A stretch of DNA of 64,000 nucleotides from Proteus vulgaris (GCF_016239305.1 NZ_JAEHOQ010000001.1:186001-250000); one strand, 5' to 3'. Counted from the stretch's first letter, positions 1 to 8,758 are shown. Notes: generated by a model from the letters alone, not told the origin. Made by a program: numbers and translations.

Positions 1-363
1 ATAGATAGTCTAATTGTGATGGCGGAATCTGTAGGCTTACCGCCATTTGCCATGGCGTTGGTCTTTGCTATCGTGACATTAGCGGCTGCAGTTATTATGG
101 GTTCAGGTAATGCTCCTTTCCTTGCATTCGTTGAACTTATTCCACAAATTGCACATAGCATGGGTGTTAACCCAATTGCGATGATTTTACCTATGCAACA
201 AGCGTCACATATGGGGCGAGGTATGTCCCCTGTAGCAGGTGTTATTATTGCAGTATCTAGTGGTGCTAAATTACAACCGTTTGATGTTGTAAAAAGGACA
301 GCAATTCCGCTTATGGTCGGTTTTGTATTCCATAGTGCTATTATTGCTATCTTCTATTATTAA
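1..363 (+). CDS. dcuC: C4-dicarboxylate transporter, DcuC type (C-terminal part)
   Basis: This is the last 120 codons of a gene that begins before the window; the frame is open from base 1 and stops at TAA 361-363. The fragment is strongly hydrophobic and carries the conserved C-terminal pattern of the DcuC family, including MGSGNAPFLAF and SPVAGVIIAVSSG, ending in a last membrane helix. DcuC proteins are inner-membrane antiporters or exporters of succinate, fumarate and other C4-dicarboxylates during anaerobic growth. A hairpin follows directly after the stop. A related short-chain carboxylate transporter cannot be excluded from the fragment alone. Confidence 0.7.
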   Translation: MDSLIVMAESVGLPPFAMALVFAIVTLAAAVIMGSGNAPFLAFVELIPQIAHSMGVNPIAMILPMQQASHMGRGMSPVAGVIIAVSSGAKLQPFDVVKRTAIPLMVGFVFHSAIIAIFYY

Positions 364-370
364 TAAATAT

Positions 371-398
371 ACCTGAAGTAATACTTCTTACTTCAGGT
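371..398 (+). terminator. hairpin after dcuC
   Basis: A perfect 11-bp inverted repeat (ACCTGAAGTAA / TTACTTCAGGT) with a 6-base loop starts 8 bases after the dcuC stop. The following T-rich tract is short (TATTTTC), so termination strength is uncertain. Confidence 0.6.
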
Positions 399-969
399 TA
401 TTTTCAAATAATAAACATTATATTTGATTAGTAATCAGAATTTATATTAAAAATAATAATTAATATCAACATGAGAAAATGAACAAAATAATAGGGAGTT
501 ATTCTTATACTTCAAAAAATAAAAAGCCTACTATTTTCTTTGTTAAAATAATGATGTGATATTTAATTAGCATTCATCACTCTTTATTTTAACTATTCAG
601 ATTAGCCCACTTTAAGTATGATAATTATACTAGCAATAGGATCGTGTCTTCGTTCTATTGCTTTTTTAGTTAATTTATAAATATAAAATTAACTTATCTA
701 ACTCATTTATTCTTTCATTAAATCATTTTAATGAATAAGCAACAGACTCTTTTTTCATGTAAATAAATACAATCACAAAGCCAATTTGTGTGTTTTTCTC
801 TAAAGTAGAAAAAAATACTAACACCAAAGACAAGAGGGGTAATATTTTCTCAAATTTTATCCAACGCTAGTAAATTCAGAAAAAACTTTCTCTCATAAAT
901 TCAGTATGATGAAGAGAATAAAAATAGAATAACCTATTGAATTTTCATACTGTTTATTGGGTGCATACA
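399..969. other. AT-rich intergenic region with an orphan terminator-like hairpin
   Basis: About 570 bases between dcuC and cyuA without a convincing ORF. It contains a terminator-like hairpin at 632-667 (listed separately) that is far from any gene end. The part before cyuA should hold the cyuA promoter; a TATGAT at 905-910 is a possible -10 box, but no good -35 partner was seen. Confidence 0.5.
632..667 (+). terminator. orphan rho-independent terminator-like hairpin
   Basis: AGCAATAG (632-639) pairs with CTATTGCT (655-662) over a 15-base loop and is followed by a run of T to 667. It lies about 270 bases past the dcuC stop and 300 bases before cyuA, so it may end a read-through transcript or an unannotated small RNA. 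Confidence 0.5.
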
Positions 970-2292
970 ATGAAAGAACAATTATCTTCTCGTTGGAAAA
1001 TATTGATAGCGGCAGTAAAACAACAAGTCAAACCCGCTTTAGGTTGTACAGAGCCTATCTCACTTGCATTAGCGGCTGCTACTGCTGCAAGTTATCTTAA
1101 ACACGCGATCACTCGGATTAGTGCTGAAGTTTCCCCGAATTTAATGAAAAATGGTATGGGCGTTACCGTACCAGGAACCGGAATGGTGGGACTATCTATC
1201 GCTGCTAGCTTAGGTGCTGTCGGCGGTGATAGTAAAGCGGGTTTAGAGGTATTAAAAAATGCCACACCAGAACATGTAGAACAAAGCAAAGCGCTGTTAG
1301 CTTCTGGTATTGTTACTGTGTCTATTAAAAAAGCGTGCCAAGAAGTACTTTATAGCGAAGTCACTGTTGAGGACGGTGAAAATAGTGCAACTGTCATTAT
1401 TGCTGGCAATCACACCAATATCGTTAAAATCATTCATAATGATAATGTTGTTCTTGATAACACTTGTGATGGCGCAGAACAATCTGCATCACCTTGCGAA
1501 ATAAAAGAAACACTGACCCAAACGAATACTCAAGAAATTTATCAATTTGTCACGCAAGTTCCAGTAGACGAAATTTCTTTTATTCTTGAATCAGCACATT
1601 TAAATGATGCGCTATCAAAAGAAGGTTTGAACAATAGTTATGGTTTACATATTGGACAAACTTTACAACGTCAGCAGCAACGAGGCCTATTAGCAAAAGA
1701 TCTATTATCAGAGATCATGATCCGGACTTCTGCGGCGTCTGATGCTCGTATGGGTGGCGCTGTTTTACCTGCAATGAGTAATTCTGGCTCAGGTAACCAA
1801 GGCATTGCTGCCACCATGCCTGTGGTCGTTGTCGCCGAATACTTGCAAGTCGACGAAGAGAAAATGGCTAGAGCATTAATGCTCTCCCATTTACTAGCCA
1901 TCTATATTCACCATAAATTCCCTGCTCTATCTGCATTATGTGCAGCAACTACCGCATCAATGGGTGCTGCAGGTGCAATTGCATGGCTAATGGATGAACG
2001 CTATGAATCCATGGCAATGGCGATTAGTAGCATGATTGGTGATATTAGTGGTGTGATTTGTGATGGTGCTTCAAATAGCTGTGCTATGAAAGTTTCAACC
2101 GGTGCAAGTGCTGCTTATAAAGCGGTATTAATGGCTCTTGATAATACATTTGTGACAGGTAATGACGGTATTGTAGCGCATGATGTTGACTCAACGATTG
2201 AAAACTTATGTGCATTAGCGAGCCGAGCAATGCAGCATACCGATATCCAAATTATTGAGATCATGGAATATAAAGCCGTTGCTAATGGCTAA
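970..2292 (+). CDS. cyuA: L-cysteine desulfidase (UPF0597 / YhaM family)
   Basis: Predicted 440-residue cytoplasmic enzyme of the UPF0597 family (E. coli YhaM/CyuA, 436 aa), which degrades L-cysteine to pyruvate, ammonia and sulfide using an iron-sulfur cluster. The family signature GCTEP is present (Cys about residue 26), along with the glycine- and methionine-rich C-terminal half and the cysteines in [12 protein letters not shown] chose ATG 970 (MKEQLSS...) over the upstream TTG at 937 because family members start there. The usual partner transporter (cyuP/yhaO) is not adjacent. The cysteine-responsive activator DecR is encoded about 32 kb away in this window, so cysteine-induced expression is likely but inferred. 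Confidence 0.85.
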   Translation: MKEQLSSRWKILIAAVKQQVKPALGCTEPISLALAAATAASYLKHAITRISAEVSPNLMKNGMGVTVPGTGMVGLSIAASLGAVGGDSKAGLEVLKNATPEHVEQSKALLASGIVTVSIKKACQEVLYSEVTVEDGENSATVIIAGNHTNIVKIIHNDNVVLDNTCDGAEQSASPCEIKETLTQTNTQEIYQFVTQVPVDEISFILESAHLNDALSKEGLNNSYGLHIGQTLQRQQQRGLLAKDLLSEIMIRTSAASDARMGGAVLPAMSNSGSGNQGIAATMPVVVVAEYLQVDEEKMARALMLSHLLAIYIHHKFPALSALCAATTASMGAAGAIAWLMDERYESMAMAISSMIGDISGVICDGASNSCAMKVSTGASAAYKAVLMALDNTFVTGNDGIVAHDVDSTIENLCALASRAMQHTDIQIIEIMEYKAVANG

Positions 2293-2303
2293 TTTCAGCG
2301 ATT

Positions 2304-2337
2304 AAAAAAAGCACCCCATAATAGTTATTATGGGGTG
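2304..2337. terminator. convergent terminator between cyuA and yjiA
   Basis: Inverted repeat CACCCCATAATA (2312-2323) / TATTATGGGGTG (2326-2337). The minus-strand transcript has a clean T run after it (A run 2304-2310), so it should end the btsT-yjiX-yjiA operon. For cyuA it acts only as a hairpin. Confidence 0.75.
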
Positions 2338-2345
2338 AAATATAA

Positions 2346-2462
2346 GATCCTAGGAACAGGATCCTCCTCAAGTCAGGAGCTTATCAATATTCGTTACTAC
2401 TATTTACGGCTATACTACGGTTACTTCTACTACTTACTTCGTACTACTTTCTAACACTCACT
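2346..2462. repeat. tandem small hairpins followed by TAC-rich low-complexity tract
   Basis: Two adjacent short hairpins, GATCCT/AGGATC (2346-2363) and CTCCT/AGGAG (2364-2379), precede about 75 bases (2388-2462) dominated by repeated TACTAC-like units. It lies downstream of yjiA, between the two convergent genes. No protein-coding role is visible. Confidence 0.45.
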
Positions 2463-2475
2463 ACAGGGTATTGGG

Positions 2476-3456
2476 TTAATGTGCATTTTCTTGCGTACTT
2501 GGGTTTAATGCATCAAAATTGGCTCTTATCTCATCTTCTGGTAATTGAATACCAATAAAGACCAATGTGCTTTCGCGGACTTCATCTTCATGCCATGCTC
2601 TATCCCAATCAGCACTATAAAGACGTTGTACACCTTGGAATAACAAGCGATTAGGTTGATCTTTAATATTTAATATCCCTTTATAACGTAAAAGATTATC
2701 AGCAAAGCTTAATAATAATTTTTCCATTACATCAGAGACTTTTTGTAACTCAACGGGATAATCAAATTTCAGTACAATAGAATGGATATCATCTTGTTTT
2801 TCAGGCTGAAAACGGAAAATAGGCTGTTTTACTTCAAGGTTATCATTCAACATAAAACCTTTTACATTAAACAATAAACCTAAATCAATTTGTCCATGAA
2901 TAACGGTATTAACAGGGGCTCTCGCATTAATGCGTCTTAATCGTGCCATTAATTCAGGTGATGCCGGTGCAACATCAGTTTTTGTTAATAAGATGCGATC
3001 AGCATAACCAATCTGAGATTGTGCAATAGTAAATTGATCCAGTTGTTGCTGAGCATGAATATTATCAACAAGAGTAATAATCCCATCTAACAAATAGCGT
3101 TGACAGATCACTTCATGAGAAAAAAATGTTTGGCTAATTGGGCCTGGATCAGCCATACCAGTACATTCAATAACTAATCTATCAAACTTAATTTCACCAC
3201 GATCAAGACTGTCACATAAGTCTAATAATGTGTCTTCTAACTCATTAGATTTACTACAACAAATACAACCGTTGGTAAGTGTTTTAATTTGAGTGGCTCT
3301 ATCACCAATGATTTCATCATCAATAGGCACTTCACCAAATTCATTTTCAATAACAGCGATTTTATAACCATGCTTTTCATTAAGCATATGACGCAAAAGC
3401 GTTGTTTTTCCTGATCCTAAAAAACCAGTCAATATCGTCACTGCAATAGGTTCCAT
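2476..3456 (-). CDS. yjiA: CobW/COG0523-family GTPase, YjiA type
   Basis: A 326-residue GTPase of the G3E family (E. coli YjiA, 318 aa), thought to act as a metal chaperone or metal-responsive GTPase. Visible features are the Walker A GFLGSGKT (residues 11-18), ENEFGE (about 38-43), the metal-binding CxCC motif (Cys64, Cys66, Cys67), the ECTGMADP segment (97-104), and the TKTD base-recognition motif (158-161). A CobW C-terminal domain follows. It is the last gene of the btsT-yjiX-yjiA unit, the same order as in E. coli, 22 bases after yjiX. Which metal it handles cannot be read from the sequence. Confidence 0.9.
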   Translation of the reverse strand: MEPIAVTILTGFLGSGKTTLLRHMLNEKHGYKIAVIENEFGEVPIDDEIIGDRATQIKTLTNGCICCSKSNELEDTLLDLCDSLDRGEIKFDRLVIECTGMADPGPISQTFFSHEVICQRYLLDGIITLVDNIHAQQQLDQFTIAQSQIGYADRILLTKTDVAPASPELMARLRRINARAPVNTVIHGQIDLGLLFNVKGFMLNDNLEVKQPIFRFQPEKQDDIHSIVLKFDYPVELQKVSDVMEKLLLSFADNLLRYKGILNIKDQPNRLLFQGVQRLYSADWDRAWHEDEVRESTLVFIGIQLPEDEIRANFDALNPSTQENAH

Positions 3457-3478
3457 TATGTGTCTCCTTTACAGATTA

Positions 3479-3685
3479 TTAGCAACAGCGAAAACCGCCT
3501 TTACCATCACCACCACCATAACGGGCTTCCTGACGTTCACGGAAAAACTCGTTATAGGTCATTACTGGTTTATCAGGATGGTTATCTTTCATGTGCTGTA
3601 CATAGTTATCATAATCAGGAATACCTATCAGCATACGAGCGGCTTGTCCTAGATATTTTCCAGCTTGTCCTAAATTGCCAAACAT
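3479..3685 (-). CDS. yjiX: YbdD/YjiX-family small protein
   Basis: A 68-residue protein of the YbdD/YjiX family, which accompanies CstA/BtsT peptide and pyruvate transporters. It has an N-terminal amphipathic segment, a central [12 protein letters not shown] block, a basic [12 protein letters not shown] block and a glycine-rich tail ending in FRCC. The paired C-terminal cysteines are typical of the family. It sits between btsT and yjiA on the same strand and is presumably cotranscribed with both. Function is unknown. The vicinal cysteines beside a metal-binding GTPase suggest a metal or redox role (inference). Confidence 0.88.
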   Translation of the reverse strand: MFGNLGQAGKYLGQAARMLIGIPDYDNYVQHMKDNHPDKPVMTYNEFFRERQEARYGGGDGKGGFRCC

Positions 3686-3745
3686 AAGTTTCTCCTAAAC
3701 CCCGTACCAGCTAAACCAGTACGGGGTTAAACTATTTACCTAAGA

Positions 3746-5896
3746 TTAGTGACCTGAGGACACTTTAACGTCTTTTGGCATAGGAACATACGGTGTTTCT
3801 TGTGCTGTTTCTTCTGGGTTTTTACGCGCTTTCATTGCAGTACGGAAGCCGTAGAAAATGATGCTGTAAACAACCACTAAGAATAGAATACTTAAGCCCG
3901 CATTGGTGTAGTTATTAATTACAATATGATTCATATTAGTAATCTCTGCCGCAGTTAAATCGGCACCACCTGCTAAGATCTTCGCTTTGTATTCATTTGC
4001 TAAGTAGAAGAAACCTTCCATTTGTGGATCATCACTAAGAAGTTTCAGACCTAATGCCCATGTTGTACAAATTAATAGCCACACCGCTGGAACAACAGTT
4101 ACCCAAATATATTTAGTGCGTTTCATCTTAATTAAGATAACCGTACCTAATACCAGTGCAACAGCTGCTAACATTTGGTTTGAGATACCAAATAATGGCC
4201 ATAAGCTCTTAACTCCGCCTAATGGGTCAACAACTCCTTGATATAACAGATATCCCCATAAGCCGACACAACCCGCTGTACCAATAACACCTGGAATGAA
4301 CGAATTTGTTTTCTTCAAGTAAGGAATAAAGTTACCTAATAAGTCTTGAAGCATGAAGCGACCAGAACGTGTACCTGCGTCTAACGCGGTTAAAATAAAG
4401 AGCGCTTCGAACAAGATCCCAAAGTGATACCAGAAGCCCATATCCGCAGCAGGAATAATTTTATGGAATACCATCGCGATACCAACCGCTAAGGTAGGCG
4501 CACCACCAGCACGGTTTAATACAGAAGGTTCACCAATATCTTTCGCTGTTTGTAAGATTTCTTCTGGAGAGATAACAAAGCCCCATGAACTGACTGTTGC
4601 AGCTGCATGTACGGTAACTTCTTTTAACTGCCCCATGATAACAGCTGTATTTTCACCACCTAATTCATGTAGGTTCGGCATCGTAATGCCTAAGCCTGCT
4701 GGTGGGGTATTCATTGCAAAATACAGACCTGGTTCAATGATAGATGCAGCGACTAATGCCATGATCGCAACGAATGATTCCATTAACATTGCACCATAAC
4801 CAATAAAACGAGCATCCATTTCATTTGCGATAAGCTTAGGTGTTGTACCTGAAGCAATTAGGGCATGGAAACCAGAAACGGCACCACAAGCGATTGTGAT
4901 AAATAAGAATGGGAATAAAGCCCCTTTCCATAATGGCCCAGTACCATCGATGTATTGAGTAACCGCTGGCATTTTCAGTTCAGGGTTTAAAATCACAATA
5001 CCCACAGCTAAACCAACGATAACACCAATTTTCAGGAAAGTTGCTAAATAATCGCGTGGAGCAAGAATTAACCATACTGGTAATAATGCAGACACAAAAG
5101 CATAACCAATAAGGCCAAAGGTAATTGTTGTATCTTTAAAGGTTAACGCTGGGCCCCAGTATGGGTCGTGAGCAATAACACCACCAAACCAAATCGCCGC
5201 AATTAGTAAGACAATACCAATAACTGACACTTCACCCACACGACCTGGGCGGATATAGCGCATGTAAATCCCCATAAACAGGGCAATTGGTACTGTTGAA
5301 CAAACAGTGAACACACCCCATGGGCTTTCAGCTAATGCTTTAACAACGATAAGTGCAAGTACAGCAAGAATGATGATCATGATAAGGAAACAGCCGAATA
5401 AAGCGATAGTACCCGGAATTGGCCCCATCTCTTTCTTTATCATCTCACCAAGTGAGTTACCATTACGGCGTGTAGAAATAAACAACACCATAAAGTCTTG
5501 TACCGCACCCGCTAACACAACCCCTGCTAATAGCCAAAGTGTACCGGGTAAATACCCCATTTGAGCAGCAAGAACAGGACCGACTAAAGGACCTGCACCA
5601 GCGATAGCTGCAAAGTGATGACCAAATAAGACATAACGGTTGGTCGGAACATAGTTCAAACCGTCATTGTTAATAACAGAAGGTGTCGCTCTCGTTGGGT
5701 CAAGCTTCATCACTTTTTGAGCGATATACAAACTGTAATAACGATAAGCAACCAAGTAGACGGCAACAGAAGCGACAACTATCCATAGCGCACTAACGTG
5801 TTCACCACGACGAAGTGCAACCACTGAAAGACAAAAAGCACCGATAATCCCGAGGATCACCCAAGGTACGTGCTTTAAAAATGCATTTTTGTTCAT
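3746..5896 (-). CDS. btsT: pyruvate/H+ symporter BtsT (CstA family)
   Basis: A 716-residue polytopic inner-membrane protein, the exact length of E. coli BtsT (YjiY), a high-affinity pyruvate/proton symporter of the CstA carbon-starvation family. The CstA-domain signatures NRYVLFGHHFAAIAGAGP and GTRSGRFMLQDLLG are present. ATG 5896 (MNKNAFLKH) was chosen because it matches family starts and has an AGGTG ribosome binding site; an upstream in-frame start would add 12 unlikely residues. The gene heads the btsT-yjiX-yjiA operon. Its upstream region carries three BtsR-like direct repeats and a CRP-like palindrome, fitting pyruvate sensing by BtsS/BtsR and carbon-starvation control. Confidence 0.93.
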   Translation of the reverse strand: MNKNAFLKHVPWVILGIIGAFCLSVVALRRGEHVSALWIVVASVAVYLVAYRYYSLYIAQKVMKLDPTRATPSVINNDGLNYVPTNRYVLFGHHFAAIAGAGPLVGPVLAAQMGYLPGTLWLLAGVVLAGAVQDFMVLFISTRRNGNSLGEMIKKEMGPIPGTIALFGCFLIMIIILAVLALIVVKALAESPWGVFTVCSTVPIALFMGIYMRYIRPGRVGEVSVIGIVLLIAAIWFGGVIAHDPYWGPALTFKDTTITFGLIGYAFVSALLPVWLILAPRDYLATFLKIGVIVGLAVGIVILNPELKMPAVTQYIDGTGPLWKGALFPFLFITIACGAVSGFHALIASGTTPKLIANEMDARFIGYGAMLMESFVAIMALVAASIIEPGLYFAMNTPPAGLGITMPNLHELGGENTAVIMGQLKEVTVHAAATVSSWGFVISPEEILQTAKDIGEPSVLNRAGGAPTLAVGIAMVFHKIIPAADMGFWYHFGILFEALFILTALDAGTRSGRFMLQDLLGNFIPYLKKTNSFIPGVIGTAGCVGLWGYLLYQGVVDPLGGVKSLWPLFGISNQMLAAVALVLGTVILIKMKRTKYIWVTVVPAVWLLICTTWALGLKLLSDDPQMEGFFYLANEYKAKILAGGADLTAAEITNMNHIVINNYTNAGLSILFLVVVYSIIFYGFRTAMKARKNPEETAQETPYVPMPKDVKVSSGH

Positions 5897-6036
5897 GAGA
5901 CACCTTTTTTTCAGGCAAGACCGAACAGCCAAAGAGTAATGCGGGACAGCAAAGAATGATTTGAGCGAATATGAGAGATAACTGCCCGCAGCTACATAAT
6001 AAGAATTTTGACACAGGAATAGTGTGATTAAATCGC

Positions 6037-6085
6037 TTAGCGGTTGTATACCGAATTAAGCGGTCTGTTTTCTCAGTTAAGTGGT
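6037..6085 (-). promoter_or_regulatory. three BtsR-like direct repeats upstream of btsT
   Basis: Read on the minus strand: ACCACTTA (6085-6078), 13 bp, ACCGCTTA (6064-6057), 12 bp, ACCGCTAA (6044-6037). As I recall, E. coli BtsR (YehT) binds two ACC(G/A)CT(C/T)A repeats with a 13-bp spacer in the btsT promoter. The first two copies here match that arrangement; the third is an additional near-match about two helical turns further on. Confidence 0.75.
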
Positions 6086-6112
6086 TTTACTGTTTTCAAA
6101 AGGCGTTTTTTT

Positions 6113-6128
6113 TGTGATCAAGATAACA
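6113..6128. promoter_or_regulatory. CRP-like site upstream of btsT
   Basis: TGTGA, 6 bp, TAACA: nine of ten conserved positions of the CRP consensus TGTGA-N6-TCACA. It lies just upstream of the BtsR-like repeats, about 215 bases before the btsT start. Catabolite control of btsT is known in E. coli; here it is inferred. Confidence 0.55.
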
Positions 6129-6168
6129 ATTTTATGTCTTTCAATAAGTTAGAGGATAAGAAAAGAAT

Positions 6169-6206
6169 AAAAAAACGCCTCAATATCAACAAAAAAGGCG
6201 TTTTTT
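6169..6206 (-). terminator. terminator of the VWA-PP2C-kinase operon
   Basis: An 11-bp perfect stem, AAAAAACGCCT (6170-6180) with AGGCGTTTTTT (6196-6206), with T runs on both strands, begins 27 bases after the stop of the 836-residue protein gene. A second AGGCGTTTTTT copy at 6101-6111 could compete for the same arm. Confidence 0.85.
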
Positions 6207-6232
6207 AATAACATTATTCAAACAAAGTAAGA

Positions 6233-8743
6233 TTATTGACTAAATTGAACAGATATCAAAAGTACATTACCTTTTCGAGATGGTGAGCCATTAAACCGCC
6301 ACTGATAAGCAACATCAATCACTGCATTATCAATATTCATATCACCACTACTGGTTTTTAGCATCACCACAGTAGGAACACCTTGAGGATCAACATCAAG
6401 CTGTAAAATCATATCGCCCGTTTTAGGTGCCGTATTTGAGGCATTTACTTTCGGTAATAGTTGAGTACTACCTTTGATATTTGCCGATGCAAAATCAACA
6501 CTAAAGGTACAGTTTGATTGCTCTGTTTTGTCTGTATTTAAAAGTGAGCGGACCACTTTGCTATTCGGATCTGATGCAGGTATCGCACGTTGAGCCAATT
6601 GAATTTGCGTTAAGTCATCACTGAGATAATCATCCGAAGGCTTAACTTCAATACCTTCAGGTAGATAGCGCATATCCATTCTTGCTCTCAAAGTTTGGTA
6701 ACGTTCTAAACGAGCACCTTCAAGGGTATTTATCACCATTCTCATTTCCAACATTTGCATGATAGAACTAATACTTTCTTGTGATTTTTGCTGTGTTGCT
6801 TTCGCAAATGCGCCTGCTGCAATTTCAGGATCTTCATCTAGCCAGGTTATCCCCCAACCTAACCAAACATCTTCGCGATTTGGATTTAGTGCAATAGCTT
6901 GCCCAAAATGGTGACGTGCTTGTGATAACAAGTTTTGCCAATACTCTTCATGTTGTGGATAAATATCAGGAGATTGAGATAAATTATTTGTTCCCACATT
7001 GTAATATTGCAATTCAAAACGGGCGACCATTCTTACAACATCTTCATTATCTTGATGAAGTGCCAATTTTTCGTTTAAGAAACGTAGACTATTATCCCAA
7101 CTTTCGTGGTTATTTTTTCCATTAGATAATGTTTGGAGCTCTTTTAAAATATTTTGTAATACCGCTCGTTCTTCTTGCTGTTGTTGTGCGCGTTTTGAAT
7201 AAATAGATGAATAGGGTTCATAGGTAGAATGCGATGATGATTTACTCGACTCTTTTTCTGGTGCTTGCTTTTGTAAATTTATGAACTCCTTTTCAGTACT
7301 TGCAATACCGTTAATGTCTTGCCTTGCATAAGCTTTTGCCAGTGTGATTAACATAGGTTGTTGCTTAATAGCATAGTCATTCCAGCCAAGACGTGTGCTT
7401 TGAAAACGAACGGTAACACGCTGATGATAACCCTCTTTTGTTGGCATAAAACGCCAACCACGAGCATCACTTAATGCTTTGGTATCAAATACATTATATC
7501 CACTACCTTTTTGTACCCAAAGACCTAAAACGCGTCCTTGAGGATCAACATCAACGGATAAAACAGTTTCTGCAATAGGAATATATTGCCCAACAGATGG
7601 GTAATGAATTTCCGTCCAGTTCTGTATTTTATTTGGTGAATCAACAAGCACTATCCCCGGATATTCCCTATCATTCATCATTGATTTCCATTCGACATAA
7701 GTCTCACTGTTATTCGCTATTGCATGAGTAACAGGCAGTACTTTTCCTGCCAATGTAGCGATCTCTTCAGGAACTGCATTTTTTTGTCGATATAAACGAT
7801 CTTCTATCACCCGAGCTTGAAGGATTTGATAAATCTGACGTTGGTTTTCTGTCAATTCAGAAATTGCTTTTTCAATAAGTGGTTGTAATGAAGGATTATG
7901 GCGCCCCAATTTGTCATATTTTAGCGTATCAGCAACCATTAACGCGGCCATTGCTTTTTCTATCTGTATATTGGGTGGTGTATGAGCAATGTAGGTTAAT
8001 GCTAATGTTTGCCATGCTTCAGGGGCTAATGGTGCAGTAGTAATAGCGTTAATACCTGATTGCTCTAATTTTTCATTACTACTTGTAAGAAGCGATGATA
8101 ATGCTTGAGCAGTAATAATTTCGGGTTGATTCAGTAACCAGTCACCATAAAAAGAGAGCGTTTTAATTGCCTCTTTTTGTTCTGGTGTTCCTTTTGCATG
8201 AGCCAGATACGTCTCTTTAGCTTGCATTGCGGAAGTTACATCATCCGTTAAATAAACAAGCCCCGGTAATTCGGTGCGTTTCTTTTCAAGCTCTTTAAGA
8301 TACCCCAACGTTTTAGGTTGATTAACAACGATTGTTTTAATGATGTTATCTTCAGCATTAATCACGCTATAACGAAAATCACTCCACTGCGATTGTTCTA
8401 TATTTTGTAAAACAAAGCGGCGACGATCTTCTAATTCACTATGAGGGATCATTGAAAATGAAAGACTAAAAGTCATTAGAAGAACAGCACCACTCCCAAA
8501 AAAATAGAAGATATTTTTAGCGCGCCACGATTGTAATAACATGACAATTGTCATAATGAGAGAGCCTAACCATAATCCCAATAAGAAATTACGCTCATCG
8601 AAACGAACTGATGAGGGAAGGATCTTGATACTAATGCTGTCGATAGTACTAATGATTGAAACTAATAACGCAGGTAACCAAAAAGGAAATAAGAGTGTGG
8701 CGATCCCAATAATAATTAGGATCGGTTTAATTGTTTTATTCAT
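6233..8743 (-). CDS. membrane protein with two TonB-C-like domains and a TPR-like segment
   Basis: An 836-residue protein I cannot assign to a named gene. Hydrophobic segments lie at about residues 7-36, 55-72 and 78-99; most of the remainder is hydrophilic and probably periplasmic. Two segments resemble the TonB C-terminal fold: residues 393-449 (VLSVDVDPQGRVLGLWV...ARGWRF) and 778-835 (MILQLDVDPQGVPTVVML...VAYQWRF). Both share the VDPQG turn and a late W-R-F. A TPR-like helical region lies near 605-652, and a Ser/Gln-rich linker at 495-525. It starts 15 bases after the kinase stop with a good GAGAGGG site and is last in the four-gene operon. It could be the output or cargo-recognition component regulated by the upstream kinase and phosphatase (inference). 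Confidence 0.72.
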   Translation of the reverse strand: MNKTIKPILIIIGIATLLFPFWLPALLVSIISTIDSISIKILPSSVRFDERNFLLGLWLGSLIMTIVMLLQSWRAKNIFYFFGSGAVLLMTFSLSFSMIPHSELEDRRRFVLQNIEQSQWSDFRYSVINAEDNIIKTIVVNQPKTLGYLKELEKKRTELPGLVYLTDDVTSAMQAKETYLAHAKGTPEQKEAIKTLSFYGDWLLNQPEIITAQALSSLLTSSNEKLEQSGINAITTAPLAPEAWQTLALTYIAHTPPNIQIEKAMAALMVADTLKYDKLGRHNPSLQPLIEKAISELTENQRQIYQILQARVIEDRLYRQKNAVPEEIATLAGKVLPVTHAIANNSETYVEWKSMMNDREYPGIVLVDSPNKIQNWTEIHYPSVGQYIPIAETVLSVDVDPQGRVLGLWVQKGSGYNVFDTKALSDARGWRFMPTKEGYHQRVTVRFQSTRLGWNDYAIKQQPMLITLAKAYARQDINGIASTEKEFINLQKQAPEKESSKSSSHSTYEPYSSIYSKRAQQQQEERAVLQNILKELQTLSNGKNNHESWDNSLRFLNEKLALHQDNEDVVRMVARFELQYYNVGTNNLSQSPDIYPQHEEYWQNLLSQARHHFGQAIALNPNREDVWLGWGITWLDEDPEIAAGAFAKATQQKSQESISSIMQMLEMRMVINTLEGARLERYQTLRARMDMRYLPEGIEVKPSDDYLSDDLTQIQLAQRAIPASDPNSKVVRSLLNTDKTEQSNCTFSVDFASANIKGSTQLLPKVNASNTAPKTGDMILQLDVDPQGVPTVVMLKTSSGDMNIDNAVIDVAYQWRFNGSPSRKGNVLLISVQFSQ

Positions 8744-8758
8744 ATGAATTCCCTCTCA

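Noticed and set aside
2346-2379. CsrB/CsrC-like regulatory RNA
   Set aside because: Only about three GGA motifs are present, against many in CsrB-type RNAs, and no promoter or terminator arrangement supports it.
3458-3687. Plus-strand ORFs opposite yjiX, including one with a His-run
   Set aside because: They are antisense shadows of yjiX. The His-rich stretch is the complement of the glycine codons of its tail.
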